Of a stretch of DNA of 64,000 nt, positions 16,096-25,080 are shown in pieces. This DNA is from Gordonibacter faecis. Lineage in GTDB: Bacteria > Actinomycetota > Coriobacteriia > Coriobacteriales > Eggerthellaceae. The translations under genes were made by a program, and so were the position numbers. Position 1 is the stretch's first letter. Each line of letters starts with the position of its first letter. The notes beneath the pieces are model-generated. The model did no database searches. It was not told the origin of the DNA and saw nothing but the letters and a program-made list of their open reading frames with translations. The stretch spans positions 62,001 through 126,000 of the forward strand of contig NZ_JASJEU010000024.1 of assembly GCF_030077735.1 (NCBI RefSeq). The letters are read 5' to 3'.

Positions 16096-18827
16096 GCTTC
16101 ACACTCCTCCGTCGTCATGGGCATAAGTGCCTCAAGTTGCTCACGGGTAATTTCAGGCTGATAGCGCGCAATGTCCTCATCCGTTGCCTTGTAGATGCGG
16201 CAAAGCTGGGAACGATATCCGCCTGACCCGGTCTCGGGGCAGTTGTTTTCCACTTCAATCAGGGCCTCGGCGTTCCACTCAAAGGCACCATGCAAGTCAT
16301 CAGTCGCAGACTTTTCGGGACGCCACCACGCGTGTTGCGAATACGAGACCACATCAGGGGCCACCATAAACCGGAAAGACACCTTGCCCATAATCCGGTT
16401 GTAAGGCGCGCGGCCTCCCGTGGGCGGCGCTTCAACCCAAATCCAGTCGCCCTCCTTCACGCCATAGCGTGCTGCCGTCTCCGGGTTGATGAACACATCG
16501 GGAGTTCTCGTCATTTCGCGCGTCCACGGCAACTGACGGAACTCAGAGTGGAAGAAGCCGGGCTGGCGCTTGCCATACGAGCCAACCAGCGGGTACTCTT
16601 CAGCCAAGTCGGGGCGCGAAAGCGGCGATTCGGCAGGTTCGACATACACTGGTAGGGGCGGATAGCCACACTTCTGATGGATCGTGGAGAACAGGTTAGC
16701 CTTGCCGGTGTCGGTGGGGAACTTGCCCGCTATGAGATAGCGCTCGGTCGACGGAGGCGTATCGGCGCCAGGCACCTTCGCCACGCGACGCTTGAGCATC
16801 TCGTCAAACGGCATGCCCAAAAATTCACGACTCAGCAGGTCACGCTGTCCGTCGATAGTATCTGCCGGCCAGAACTTTCCGTACTCGCCTGCCCAGTGGT
16901 TTGTCCACTCGTCGTTCAAGCGACCTTCCACATAGCGTTTATCATACTTGCCAAGTTCCTTAGAAAGCAGGGCACCGAAGTCGTAGTCATGACGTGCTTC
17001 GCACAAAGGTTCAACGGCCTTATTGAAAGCTTGGTGCACCGGACTTGAACCGCCGCCAGTGCCAAAACTCAGGAAGTTGCGCTCCATCCAGGTGACCGCA
17101 GGAAGCACGTAGTCGGCCATCTCCGCCGTGGGAGTCATGACAACATCGGTCACCACGTGCAACTGGATTTTGTTCTCGTCGTCAAGCAACTTGAGCCACC
17201 GCGCAAGCGTGGGATCGTGCATGAGCCAGTTCGACGAGATAGCGATGATGCCATGAACAGGATACGGACGACCGGTCTCCGCAGCTTCCATGACCGTAGT
17301 GAGGTCGGGGAACAGCAGCGAGCCGTCGGCATTCTGCGGGCGAATGGGCTGCCACTTCGTAATTTCTTCCCAGGCATAACCGCACCCGACGCGATGGGTG
17401 TAGTAACCCAGGCGCTTGCGCTTCTGCTCCAAAGGAAGGCCATCAGCCCAGGAAAGGTCTAGCTCGCTCGGGAACGCATGAGGCGTGACCGGATAGAACG
17501 CGCCCAGCACATTGCCGCCCGCAACATCGACACTGCCCGTGATGATTTTCAAAACGTTGATGGCGTTCACATACTGAGAGACATTAGTGGACATGTATTG
17601 CATGCCCTGGTTGATATCGACCGGCTTAAGCGTGCCAATCATCGTGGCCACACGCACCACCTGATCGGCGGGAACGCCGGTGATGAACTCAGTGTGCTCA
17701 GGCGTCCACGGCTCAACGTTGTTCGTCAGCATCTGGAAGGCCGGGATGCAGGTAATCTTGCCGCCACGCGTGCACAGTTCAACCTCATATTCGCCGAAGA
17801 GCGCGGGGCTGATTGAATCGGGCAGTTCCGCAGCCGGCGACTGTTCGGTCGAGGTCTTGTTCTGCTCGAACAACTCCACCAAGTGATCGTAGTGGGCCTT
17901 GCCGGAGGGGCCACCTTCCCACTGTACTTCTTCAACATCCCAGTACTTGAGGCGATTCTCTTTTTCGTCCCACACCATATAACGCTTGTCGCTGCCGCCC
18001 TTTACGATGTCACTCTCCAGCAGCAGCGCACCGGTGTCGCCGCGCACCAGGAAGGGTGCGTTGCTCCAGCGGACAATGTAATCCTTGTCGTACAGTTCCT
18101 TTTCAATGATGACTTTCACCATGCCCATGATGAGCCCAACATCAGTGCCCGGGCGCACGGGAACCCATTCGTCAGCCTTGCTGGCATAGACGCCCTGCAC
18201 GGGGTCAACAACGATAAATTTTGTGCCGTTTTCCTTGTTGGCCATAATGGACTGCGTCTGAATGGGCCAGGCATAAGCCTGCTCGGCTGAGAAACTCACA
18301 TGGCAGTTCGTCGGCGCCGACCCGCCGCCAGTTGCTGTATAGAAACCGTAATTGATATGCTCGTGGAACTGGGGCAAATAGCACACCTGAATAGCGCCAT
18401 AGTAGTTGTTCGGCGTACCAATAGTGCGTGCGATACGATGGGCTACCCAGCCCATGTCGTGGCGTCCGGTACGTCCGGGGAGCACGAAGGTCTCGGCCCC
18501 ATACTCTTCCACCATGGAGTGAATCTTCGCGGCGATTTCCTCGACAGCCTGATCCCACGAGATGCGCTCCCACTTACCTTCGCCACGTTTCCCCGCACGC
18601 TTGAGGGGATAGCGCAGGCGCGTCGGGCTATACTCAAATTGAATTGCTTCCGAGGCGCGCACGCACGCCTTGCCCATGTTAGGCGGGCCAAGCTTTGGAT
18701 CCCCTTCAACCTTGACCGCCCTTCCGTCTTTCACTGTTACCCATACTGGGCAGTTCAGGTGACACGACCGACAGCCGGCGTACACCTTCTTGGTTCCGCT
18801 TTCGTTGGTTGCTTGGGCGTTTTCCAC
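16092..18827 (-). CDS. Molybdopterin-dependent oxidoreductase, DMSO reductase superfamily (module A)
   Basis: 911 aa catalytic subunit. The N-terminal [4Fe-4S] motif has C19, C22, C26 and C55 (CRSCHLNC...GKAC). Bis-MGD binding segments occur throughout, with a C-terminal molydopterin-dinucleotide-binding domain (VFINPETAARYGVKEGDWIWVEAP). There is no twin-arginine leader, so the enzyme is predicted to be cytoplasmic, unlike DmsA/TorA. GTG 18827 is chosen because GGAGGAGGAG lies 2 bases before it and the frame begins close by. Substrate unknown. It is encoded with its ferredoxin, TorD chaperone, MFS and a LuxR regulator. Alternatives: dehydroxylase, reductase or hydroxytransferase of an aromatic compound. 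Confidence 0.92.
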   Translation of the reverse strand: MENAQATNESGTKKVYAGCRSCHLNCPVWVTVKDGRAVKVEGDPKLGPPNMGKACVRASEAIQFEYSPTRLRYPLKRAGKRGEGKWERISWDQAVEEIAAKIHSMVEEYGAETFVLPGRTGRHDMGWVAHRIARTIGTPNNYYGAIQVCYLPQFHEHINYGFYTATGGGSAPTNCHVSFSAEQAYAWPIQTQSIMANKENGTKFIVVDPVQGVYASKADEWVPVRPGTDVGLIMGMVKVIIEKELYDKDYIVRWSNAPFLVRGDTGALLLESDIVKGGSDKRYMVWDEKENRLKYWDVEEVQWEGGPSGKAHYDHLVELFEQNKTSTEQSPAAELPDSISPALFGEYEVELCTRGGKITCIPAFQMLTNNVEPWTPEHTEFITGVPADQVVRVATMIGTLKPVDINQGMQYMSTNVSQYVNAINVLKIITGSVDVAGGNVLGAFYPVTPHAFPSELDLSWADGLPLEQKRKRLGYYTHRVGCGYAWEEITKWQPIRPQNADGSLLFPDLTTVMEAAETGRPYPVHGIIAISSNWLMHDPTLARWLKLLDDENKIQLHVVTDVVMTPTAEMADYVLPAVTWMERNFLSFGTGGGSSPVHQAFNKAVEPLCEARHDYDFGALLSKELGKYDKRYVEGRLNDEWTNHWAGEYGKFWPADTIDGQRDLLSREFLGMPFDEMLKRRVAKVPGADTPPSTERYLIAGKFPTDTGKANLFSTIHQKCGYPPLPVYVEPAESPLSRPDLAEEYPLVGSYGKRQPGFFHSEFRQLPWTREMTRTPDVFINPETAARYGVKEGDWIWVEAPPTGGRAPYNRIMGKVSFRFMVAPDVVSYSQHAWWRPEKSATDDLHGAFEWNAEALIEVENNCPETGSGGYRSQLCRIYKATDEDIARYQPEITREQLEALMPMTTEECEA

Positions 18828-18938
18828 GTCTCCTCCTCCGTATCTCGCCGTACCGTCGCGCGGCTGCTAGCACGCGCCTTTTATCAAGCCGGTGGGCTCG
18901 TTTGGCAATGCCTTTGCAGCACCGCCCCCTTAGCTTGT

Positions 18939-19157
18939 TTAACCGAGCGAAGCTTTTGGAGCGCTCGGAGCTTTAGGTGCCGCCGGGGCACCCGGCGGGG
19001 TCGGAATACCCAGGGGAGCTCCGTCAGCCGTGTCACCACTGGGCCCGTCAAGCTCCGCGCCGCAGCTGTCGCAGATAGCCGCGTACTCCAGATTCTCCGC
19101 ACCGCACGCAGGACAGATGTTGGCCTGGGCTTTTACGTCTGCAGGTCGAAAACACAT
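18939..19157 (-). CDS. MCFRP zinc-ribbon peptide heading molybdoenzyme operon A
   Basis: 72 aa, recognised here mainly by comparison with 58723-58938. It starts MCFRP, carries a double CxxC zinc ribbon (C15, C18, C29, C32: ICPACGAEN...ICDSCGAEL) and ends in an Ala/Pro/Gly-rich tail of about 35 residues. ATG 19157 has GAGGAGG 6 bases upstream. It is the first gene of the operon, 111 bp before the molybdoenzyme. No signal peptide or membrane segment. Function unknown; possibly a metallochaperone, scaffold or redox adaptor of the enzyme. The shared MCFRP start, ribbon and tail argue for a real conserved gene. Confidence 0.82.
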   Translation of the reverse strand: MCFRPADVKAQANICPACGAENLEYAAICDSCGAELDGPSGDTADGAPLGIPTPPGAPAAPKAPSAPKASLG

Positions 19158-19220
19158 ATGAATCCTCCTCTCGCTTTTCCACCATCTGGCAAAAAAGTAT
19201 AGGGAGGCCGAACGCGCCCG

Positions 19221-19256
19221 AAATCACCGGAAACACGTGACAAGGCATGGTGATTT
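19221..19256. promoter_or_regulatory. Candidate operator upstream of module A
   Basis: Inverted half-sites AAATCACC (19221-19228) and GGTGATTT (19249-19256), separated by 20 bp with CACGTG between them. It lies upstream of a possible minus-strand -10 (TATACT near 19199) and of the MCFRP start at 19157. It may be the site of the LuxR-type regulator. Confidence 0.4.
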
Positions 19257-19338
19257 TTAGGGATGGAGAGAAGGGTTTGAGGAAGAAGCGCACAGGCGCG
19301 CCGAGAAAAGAACTGAGAACGCAGGTCATGGTTGTATA

Positions 19339-19504
19339 CTCCGCCTACGGCGGAGAGGGCGCTTCGTGAAGCACCCCTACGAAAATTACCTTTTTAGTTA
19401 GGTTTATCGTACATGAAGGAGCCCTCGTCATGGTGATAGGGAGGGCAGGTCATCTTGTGGCGTATTCGGTAACGCGTAAGCGCGTCACATTTTTTGAAGC
19501 GGGG
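19339..19504 (-). repeat. Dispersed multi-hairpin repeat, copy 1 (downstream of uvrA)
   Basis: It aligns over about 165 bp with 61322-61484 on the same strand: GTGACGCGCTT block, GCCCTC/GAGGGC stem, GTAGGGG(C/T)GCTTCACGA block and a terminal CTCCGCC-TAC-GGCGGAG hairpin (19339-19355). Stem positions change in a compensated way between copies. It fills most of the 409-bp gap between uvrA and module A. I see no protein gene in it. Confidence 0.7.
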
Positions 19505-19538
19505 CTAGAGACTCTTGTTGCAGCCTCTCGCTATAGAA

Positions 19539-19565
19539 GTTCCGGCGGCTGTAAGCCGCCGGAAC
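19539..19565 (-). terminator. Hairpin directly after uvrA
   Basis: Perfect 12-bp stem GTTCCGGCGGCT / AGCCGCCGGAAC with a GTA loop, beginning 1 base after the uvrA stop codon. The same GTTCCG(S)CGG hairpin type abuts the stop codons of the LuxR-family gene (10457) and rplS (40106). No clear T run follows. Confidence 0.65.
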
Positions 19566-19566
19566 G

Positions 19567-22443
19567 CTAAAGCATACGTTTCACGAATTGGCCCGTGTAG
19601 CTTTCCTCCACCTGGGCTACTTCTTCGGGGGTGCCTTGGGCTACTATGGTGCCGCCACGGTCGCCGCCTTCGGGGCCGAGGTCGATAATGCGGTCGGCGC
19701 ACTTGATGACGTCGAGGTTGTGCTCAATCACCAGCACGGTATTCCCAGCATCCACCAGGCGCTCAAGCACTTCCAGCAGCTGACGCACGTCCTCGAAGTG
19801 CAGGCCCGTGGTGGGCTCGTCCAGAATGTAGAACGTCTTGCCAGTCTGGCGGCGCTGCAGCTCACTCGACAGCTTCACGCGCTGCGCCTCGCCGCCGGAA
19901 AGCGTGGTGGCGGGCTGGCCCAGACGAATGTAGCCCAGGCCCACGTCATGCAGCGTTTGCAGCTTGCGCTTGATGCCCGGAATGTTCTCGAAGAACGCGA
20001 GCGCATCGTCCACGGTCATGTCCAACACCTCGGCAATGTTCTTGCCGCGATACGTCACCTGCAGCGTTTCGCGATTGTAGCGCGCACCGCCGCACACCTC
20101 GCAGGGCACGTAAATGTCGGGCAGAAAGTGCATCTCAATTTTGATCTGACCGTCGCCCTTGCAGGCCTCGCAGCGGCCGCCATTCACGTTGAACGAGAAA
20201 CGCCCTGGCCCGTAGCCGCGCGCCTTCGATTCCTGCGTGGAGGCAAACAGCGCGCGAATGTCATCCCATAGCCCAATGTAGGTAGCAGGGTTCGAGCGCG
20301 GCGTGCGTCCGATAGGACTCTGGTCGATGTTGATAACCTTGTCGATCTTATCGAGCCCGGTAATTTTCTTGTACTTGCCCGAGCGTCGGTGCGCATGGTT
20401 TACGCGGTTTGCCAGCGCCGGTGCCAGCGTATCGGTGACCAGCGAACTCTTACCCGAACCGGACACGCCCGTCACCACGGTGAGCGTGCCGAAGGGCACT
20501 TCCAGCGTCACGTTTTTCAGGTTGTTCTCTGTCGCGCCCGTCAGCTTGAGCGAGCCGCGGCGCGGCTTGCGGCGCTTCTCAGGTACGGGGATGGTGCGCC
20601 GCCCAGACAGATAGTCCGCCGTGAGCGAGCCGTCGAACTTCACAATTTCATCCGGCTTGCCGGCGGCCACCACCTGGCCACCGTGTTCGCCCGCGCCGGG
20701 CCCTATGTCAATGACGTAGTCGGCGCTGCGGATAGTGTCTTCGTCGTGTTCCACCACAATCACCGTGTTGCCCAAGTCGCGCAAGCGCTCAAGCGTGGCA
20801 ATAAGCCGCTCATTGTCGCGTTGGTGCAGGCCAATGGAGGGTTCGTCCAAAATGTAGAGCACGCCCATGAGACCCGCACCAATCTGCGTAGCCAGACGAA
20901 TACGCTGCGCCTCGCCGCCCGAAAGCGTGGCGGTGGCGCGCTCAAGCGTGAGGTAGTCCAAGCCCACGTCCACCAAGAAGCGCAGGCGCGCCTTGATCTC
21001 CTTCACGATGGGTCCCGCGATGTGTTCCTCCGCACCGTGGAACGACAGCCCCTCGAAGTACTCAAGCGAGTCCGCCGCACTCATTTCGGTTACGTCATGA
21101 ATAGACTTGTCAGCCACCGTCACGGCTAGGATTTCAGGCTTCAAGCGCTTACCACCGCACGTCTGACAAGGCACAATGGCGAAATACTCGGACAGTTTCT
21201 CGCGCTGATTGTCCGACTGAGCCTCCTGATAGCGACGCTGCACGGCGGCAAGCGCACCCTCCCACTCGATATACCAGTACGTCTCGCGGCCATCCACCGT
21301 CACGTAGTCGACGCGCACCTTGGTGTCGCCCAGGCCGTAGAGCAGCGCATCCTGCGCCTTCTTCGGCATGTCTTCCCACGGAGTGTTCTCATCCACGCCC
21401 ATGTGGTGGGCCACGGCGCGCAGCACCTGCGGGTAGTAGTTGCCCGTCTTAAACGGCGCAACCACGCCTTCTGCCAGCGTGAGCGACGGGTCGGGTATCA
21501 CCAGCGAGGGATCCACTTCCTCACGACTGCCGATGCCCAGGCAATCGGGGCAGGCGCCGTAAGGCGCGTTGAACGAGAAGTCACGCGGTTGCAGCTCGTC
21601 CATGGAGTGGCCGTGCTCGGGGCACGCGAGCGCGAGCGAGAACAGGTGCTCCCCCTCGCCCAAACCACCCGTGGCACCCGACGACTTGCCGCCGCTTTCG
21701 CCGAGCGGCTGGCCGTCGTCGCCCAGCACCTGCACGAGCACGCGCCCATCAGCCAACTTCGTGGCCAACTCCACGGCCTCAGCGATGCGGCTCGTGGCAC
21801 TCTCTTTCAGCTGGACGCGGTCCACCACCACGTCAATGAAGTGCTTGATCTTCTTGTTCAGCGTGCGCGGCTCGCCGTCCAGTTTCACAATTTCGCCGTC
21901 GATGCGCACGCGACTAAAGCCCTCTTTCTGCAGGTCGGCGAACAGCTTCGTAAACTCACCCTTGCGGCCCGCCACCACCGGGGCCATGATGATGGCCTTC
22001 GCACCCGGCGCGAGGGACAAAATTTCGTCGGTCACCTGGTCGGTGGTTTGCTTCTTGATGACGCGCCCGCATTCCGGACAGTGCGGCACACCCACGCGTG
22101 CGAACAGAAGGCGCAGGTAGTCGTATATTTCTGTGGTCGTGCCCACCGTGGAGCGCGGGTTTTTGGAGGTGGTTTTCTGGTCGATGGACACGGCCGGCGA
22201 CAGACCGTCAATGCTGTCGAGGTCCGGCTTGCTCATCTGCCCCAGGAACATACGCGCGTAGCTGGAGAGGCTTTCCACGTAGCGTCGCTGGCCTTCGGCA
22301 TACATCGTGTCGAAGGCGAGGCTCGACTTGCCACTGCCCGACAAACCCGTAATAACCACCAGTTCGTCGCGCGGAATAATGAGGTCAATATCTTTCAGGT
22401 TGTGCTCGCGAGCACCTTTAATAACAATGGCGTTTTGTCCCAT
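19567..22443 (-). CDS. uvrA: Excinuclease ABC subunit A
   Basis: 958 aa, full length for UvrA, the damage-recognition ATPase of nucleotide excision repair. Two ABC ATPase halves (GLSGSGKSS at 33-41, and GVSGSGKSS in the second half), signature motifs ATLSGGEAQRIRLA and TTLSGGEAQRVKLS, and zinc-binding CPECG, CPDCLGIG and CEACKGDG...CEVCGG pairs are all present. ATG 22443 opens MGQNAIVIKGAREHNLK. Apparently monocistronic; its 3' end carries a hairpin and the dispersed repeat. Confidence 0.98.
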   Translation of the reverse strand: MGQNAIVIKGAREHNLKDIDLIIPRDELVVITGLSGSGKSSLAFDTMYAEGQRRYVESLSSYARMFLGQMSKPDLDSIDGLSPAVSIDQKTTSKNPRSTVGTTTEIYDYLRLLFARVGVPHCPECGRVIKKQTTDQVTDEILSLAPGAKAIIMAPVVAGRKGEFTKLFADLQKEGFSRVRIDGEIVKLDGEPRTLNKKIKHFIDVVVDRVQLKESATSRIAEAVELATKLADGRVLVQVLGDDGQPLGESGGKSSGATGGLGEGEHLFSLALACPEHGHSMDELQPRDFSFNAPYGACPDCLGIGSREEVDPSLVIPDPSLTLAEGVVAPFKTGNYYPQVLRAVAHHMGVDENTPWEDMPKKAQDALLYGLGDTKVRVDYVTVDGRETYWYIEWEGALAAVQRRYQEAQSDNQREKLSEYFAIVPCQTCGGKRLKPEILAVTVADKSIHDVTEMSAADSLEYFEGLSFHGAEEHIAGPIVKEIKARLRFLVDVGLDYLTLERATATLSGGEAQRIRLATQIGAGLMGVLYILDEPSIGLHQRDNERLIATLERLRDLGNTVIVVEHDEDTIRSADYVIDIGPGAGEHGGQVVAAGKPDEIVKFDGSLTADYLSGRRTIPVPEKRRKPRRGSLKLTGATENNLKNVTLEVPFGTLTVVTGVSGSGKSSLVTDTLAPALANRVNHAHRRSGKYKKITGLDKIDKVINIDQSPIGRTPRSNPATYIGLWDDIRALFASTQESKARGYGPGRFSFNVNGGRCEACKGDGQIKIEMHFLPDIYVPCEVCGGARYNRETLQVTYRGKNIAEVLDMTVDDALAFFENIPGIKRKLQTLHDVGLGYIRLGQPATTLSGGEAQRVKLSSELQRRQTGKTFYILDEPTTGLHFEDVRQLLEVLERLVDAGNTVLVIEHNLDVIKCADRIIDLGPEGGDRGGTIVAQGTPEEVAQVEESYTGQFVKRML

Positions 22444-22658
22444 AGTGCGTATGCTCTTTCTATCGTGCGGCGGCCGAAACTATGGCTACCGGAAAACTAT
22501 CATTTCCGTGTAATCGTCCATTCTAGCGCAGCCAAGCACAACCAAGGGCGAAAACATCCGTTCGCCCCATTCGTTCAAATTCTGAGCACAAACTGTTCGA
22601 TTCCTACCGACCTGTCATCCCAAGCGGCGCCAACCGTAAGCCTTTCTGCTCACGCCGC

Positions 22659-22704
22659 ACGGGATCCTTCGACTCCGCGCCTGACGGCGCTCCGCTCAGG
22701 ATGA
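22659..22704. repeat. Short dispersed repeat (GGATCCTTCGAC / CTCAGGATGAC type)
   Basis: GGGATCCTTCGACTCCGC followed by GCTCCGCTCAGGATGAC. Both halves recur at 25532-25685. This is intergenic DNA (22444-22730) between the uvrA start and the 3' end of the EIIC-EAL gene. Apart from presumed promoter sequence I see nothing else there. Confidence 0.65.
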
Positions 22705-22730
22705 CAAAGGGTTGTGCCAGCAGTAAATCG

Positions 22731-24866
22731 TCAGGATGACAAGGGGGTATTCACCCGCACCCGTTCTACCATTTCGTTGAATGGGAGGGCGGGGGCGTAG
22801 AGGTAGCCTTGAAAGTAGGAGCAGCCGAGTTCTTTCAAGCGGTCGCGTTGTTCGGCGGTTTCCACGTACTCAGCCAGCACCGTGAAGCCCAGTTGCTCGG
22901 AAAGTTGCGTGATGGAAGCCACAATTTCGGCGTAGCGTTCGTTTTCCATGACACCTTTGGCAATGGTGCCGTCAAGCTTCACCACGGAAAACACGCTGGT
23001 TTCCAGGTACTGGAACGACGTGCGACCCATGGAGAAGTCGTCGATGGCAAGCGGCACGCCCGCGTCCGCCAAGCGACGCAGCAGCCCCGACGCGTCCGCG
23101 TCCCAACGCAGCGCCTCGCGCTCCGTGGCCTCCACCACTACACGCCCCGCGTCCAGGCCGCGCGCCCGCAGTGCAGCAATAATAAAGTCGACCGACTCCG
23201 CGTCCTGCAGCAGCGTGGCCGTGGCGTTCACGCTCACGGAGAAGTTCGCCGCCAGCGCGCCCTCGTGCGCAAGCGCTTCCACCGCCAGCGCCTCATCGAG
23301 CGCCCGATCGAACACCGCGCGCTCCAAGTCGCGCTCCACGCCCACCTCTTTGACCAGTTCCAGCACGAGCGGCGGATACAGCATCCCATACACCGGATGC
23401 TCAAAGCGCAGCAGCGCCTCTGCCCCCACCGCCTCGCCCACGGCGTTGAACTGCGGCTGATAGTGCAAGACAAACGACCGCGTGACCACCGCATGCCGCA
23501 CATCCTCGGAAAGCGAACGGGCCAGCGCCCCCTGCGGCCCCGCCGTAGCGATGAGTTCCACCTCATGACCCGAACGTTCAGCATCTTGGAACGTGGCAAG
23601 CAGCGCCGCGTACTCCCGGCGCGCACGGTCGTCGGCCGAACGCTCATAGCGGCGAAGAAACGGCAGGTAAAGCACCACATCAAGCATGATGCATCCCAGC
23701 TGCAGCAGCGCGCCCGCCATCGACCCGGTGGCAACATACCCGCCCACCAACGGCGGCGTTGTCCACGACACATCCACCACCGTCAGCGGCACAAGACCCG
23801 CCGCCGTGGCCGCGTACGCCACTACCATATTCACCAGGGGCACGGCAATAAACGGGATAAACAGCGCCGGATTCCACACCACCGGCAGGCCAAACAGCAT
23901 GATTTCGCTGATGTTGAACACCATAGGCACGGCCGCAAACGTGGACAGGCGCCGCGCACTGCGCCGTCGTCCAAACAGCAGAATCGCAATGAGCAGGGCC
24001 AGAAGCGCCCCAGCACCACCAATCGAGGCAAACACGTCCAGAAACGTCTTTGTCACAATATGCGTCGGCGCCTCCCCTGCCGCCAGCGCCGCCGCATTCG
24101 CCGCCGTACCCGGCACGAACACGCTTTGCGCCACGCCGTCCAGCATATTGCCGCCATGGATGCCGAAGAACCACATGACGTTGTTCATTAAGAGGTACAA
24201 AAGCCCACTGCCAAGCGTAGCCGTGGCCAGCGGAAAAAGCGCGCTCACTCCCTTGAACAGCAGCTCTTCCACGCTGCTCACGCCCGCCAGGTGCGCCACC
24301 AGCACGTTCACCAGCGCAAATGCGAGGATCACCACAGCAATGGGCATGAGCGCCGACACCGCTTGGTTGAACACATCGTCCATGCTGTCGCCATAGAGCC
24401 GCTTCGCGCGGCGCAGACGCATCAGGCGACAATACAGCATGGACGAACCGAGGCCAGTCACAATGGCTATGAATAGCGACCGCGTGCTGAGCACCACCAG
24501 GTTGAATGCCTCAGTACCAAAGCCAACGAACGCCAGATACGCCGCCAGCGCCGCAAAGGGCGCGCCCTGCACGAAGAAACCACCGAACCGCTCGGCGCTT
24601 GCGTTCGCATAACGCAGCGCAATGGCCACGGCCACATACAGCGAAAAAATACCCATCGTGGCGTCGTACGCCAGGTTCAGCACGCGTTCAAACAGCGGAA
24701 CAGAACTCAGAAACACCTGATAAGACGCGAACGGCAGGTTGAGAAAAATCAGACAGAAGGAACCCACCAACAGCACCGGAATAGTAAGAATGAGGCCTTG
24801 GCGAATGGCTTGGAACGCCATGACGTCCTCCAAGCGCGCGAACAGCGCGTCGACCTTGCCAAGCAT
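22731..24866 (-). CDS. PTS EIIC-like membrane domain fused to EAL phosphodiesterase domain
   Basis: 711 aa. Residues about 1-440 resemble the lactose/cellobiose-type PTS EIIC membrane domain (NNVMWFFGIHGGNMLDGVAQSVF, FNISEIMLFGLPVVWNP, WTTPPLVGGYVATGS). Residues about 470-705 are an EAL domain. The EAL catalytic set is complete: E in AEALLRFEHP, N in SVSVNATA, E in VVVEATERE, DD in IDDFSMG, K in VKLDG, E in LAEYVET and Q in FQGYLYAP. It should therefore hydrolyse c-di-GMP, with the sugar-channel domain as likely sensor. No EIIA or EIIB is encoded nearby. ATG 24866 has GGAAAGGGAAGG upstream; the open frame beyond it (to 24947) lacks similarity. Confidence 0.9.
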   Translation of the reverse strand: MLGKVDALFARLEDVMAFQAIRQGLILTIPVLLVGSFCLIFLNLPFASYQVFLSSVPLFERVLNLAYDATMGIFSLYVAVAIALRYANASAERFGGFFVQGAPFAALAAYLAFVGFGTEAFNLVVLSTRSLFIAIVTGLGSSMLYCRLMRLRRAKRLYGDSMDDVFNQAVSALMPIAVVILAFALVNVLVAHLAGVSSVEELLFKGVSALFPLATATLGSGLLYLLMNNVMWFFGIHGGNMLDGVAQSVFVPGTAANAAALAAGEAPTHIVTKTFLDVFASIGGAGALLALLIAILLFGRRRSARRLSTFAAVPMVFNISEIMLFGLPVVWNPALFIPFIAVPLVNMVVAYAATAAGLVPLTVVDVSWTTPPLVGGYVATGSMAGALLQLGCIMLDVVLYLPFLRRYERSADDRARREYAALLATFQDAERSGHEVELIATAGPQGALARSLSEDVRHAVVTRSFVLHYQPQFNAVGEAVGAEALLRFEHPVYGMLYPPLVLELVKEVGVERDLERAVFDRALDEALAVEALAHEGALAANFSVSVNATATLLQDAESVDFIIAALRARGLDAGRVVVEATEREALRWDADASGLLRRLADAGVPLAIDDFSMGRTSFQYLETSVFSVVKLDGTIAKGVMENERYAEIVASITQLSEQLGFTVLAEYVETAEQRDRLKELGCSYFQGYLYAPALPFNEMVERVRVNTPLSS

Positions 24867-25080
24867 GCCTTCCCTTTCCTCGCCGCACCTGTCGCAGAAC
24901 CTTGTGCCCATTGTACCGCGAACTGCACAGGGGGGTGGTGCAAACAACGACGTTTGGGAAACGGATGAGGAAACGAGCGAACGGGAGGAAGGTTCAGCAG
25001 GCGAACTGTGAGGCGAATTCGGCAGGCGAAGGTTCCGACGAGCCGGCAGACTAGCCGGCTGGCGAATTTAGGGCTGTGGT

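Noticed and set aside
22809..24191. 460-codon frame opposite the EIIC-EAL gene
   Set aside because: Low-complexity Arg/His composition and no start signal; the fusion gene on the minus strand has complete catalytic motifs.
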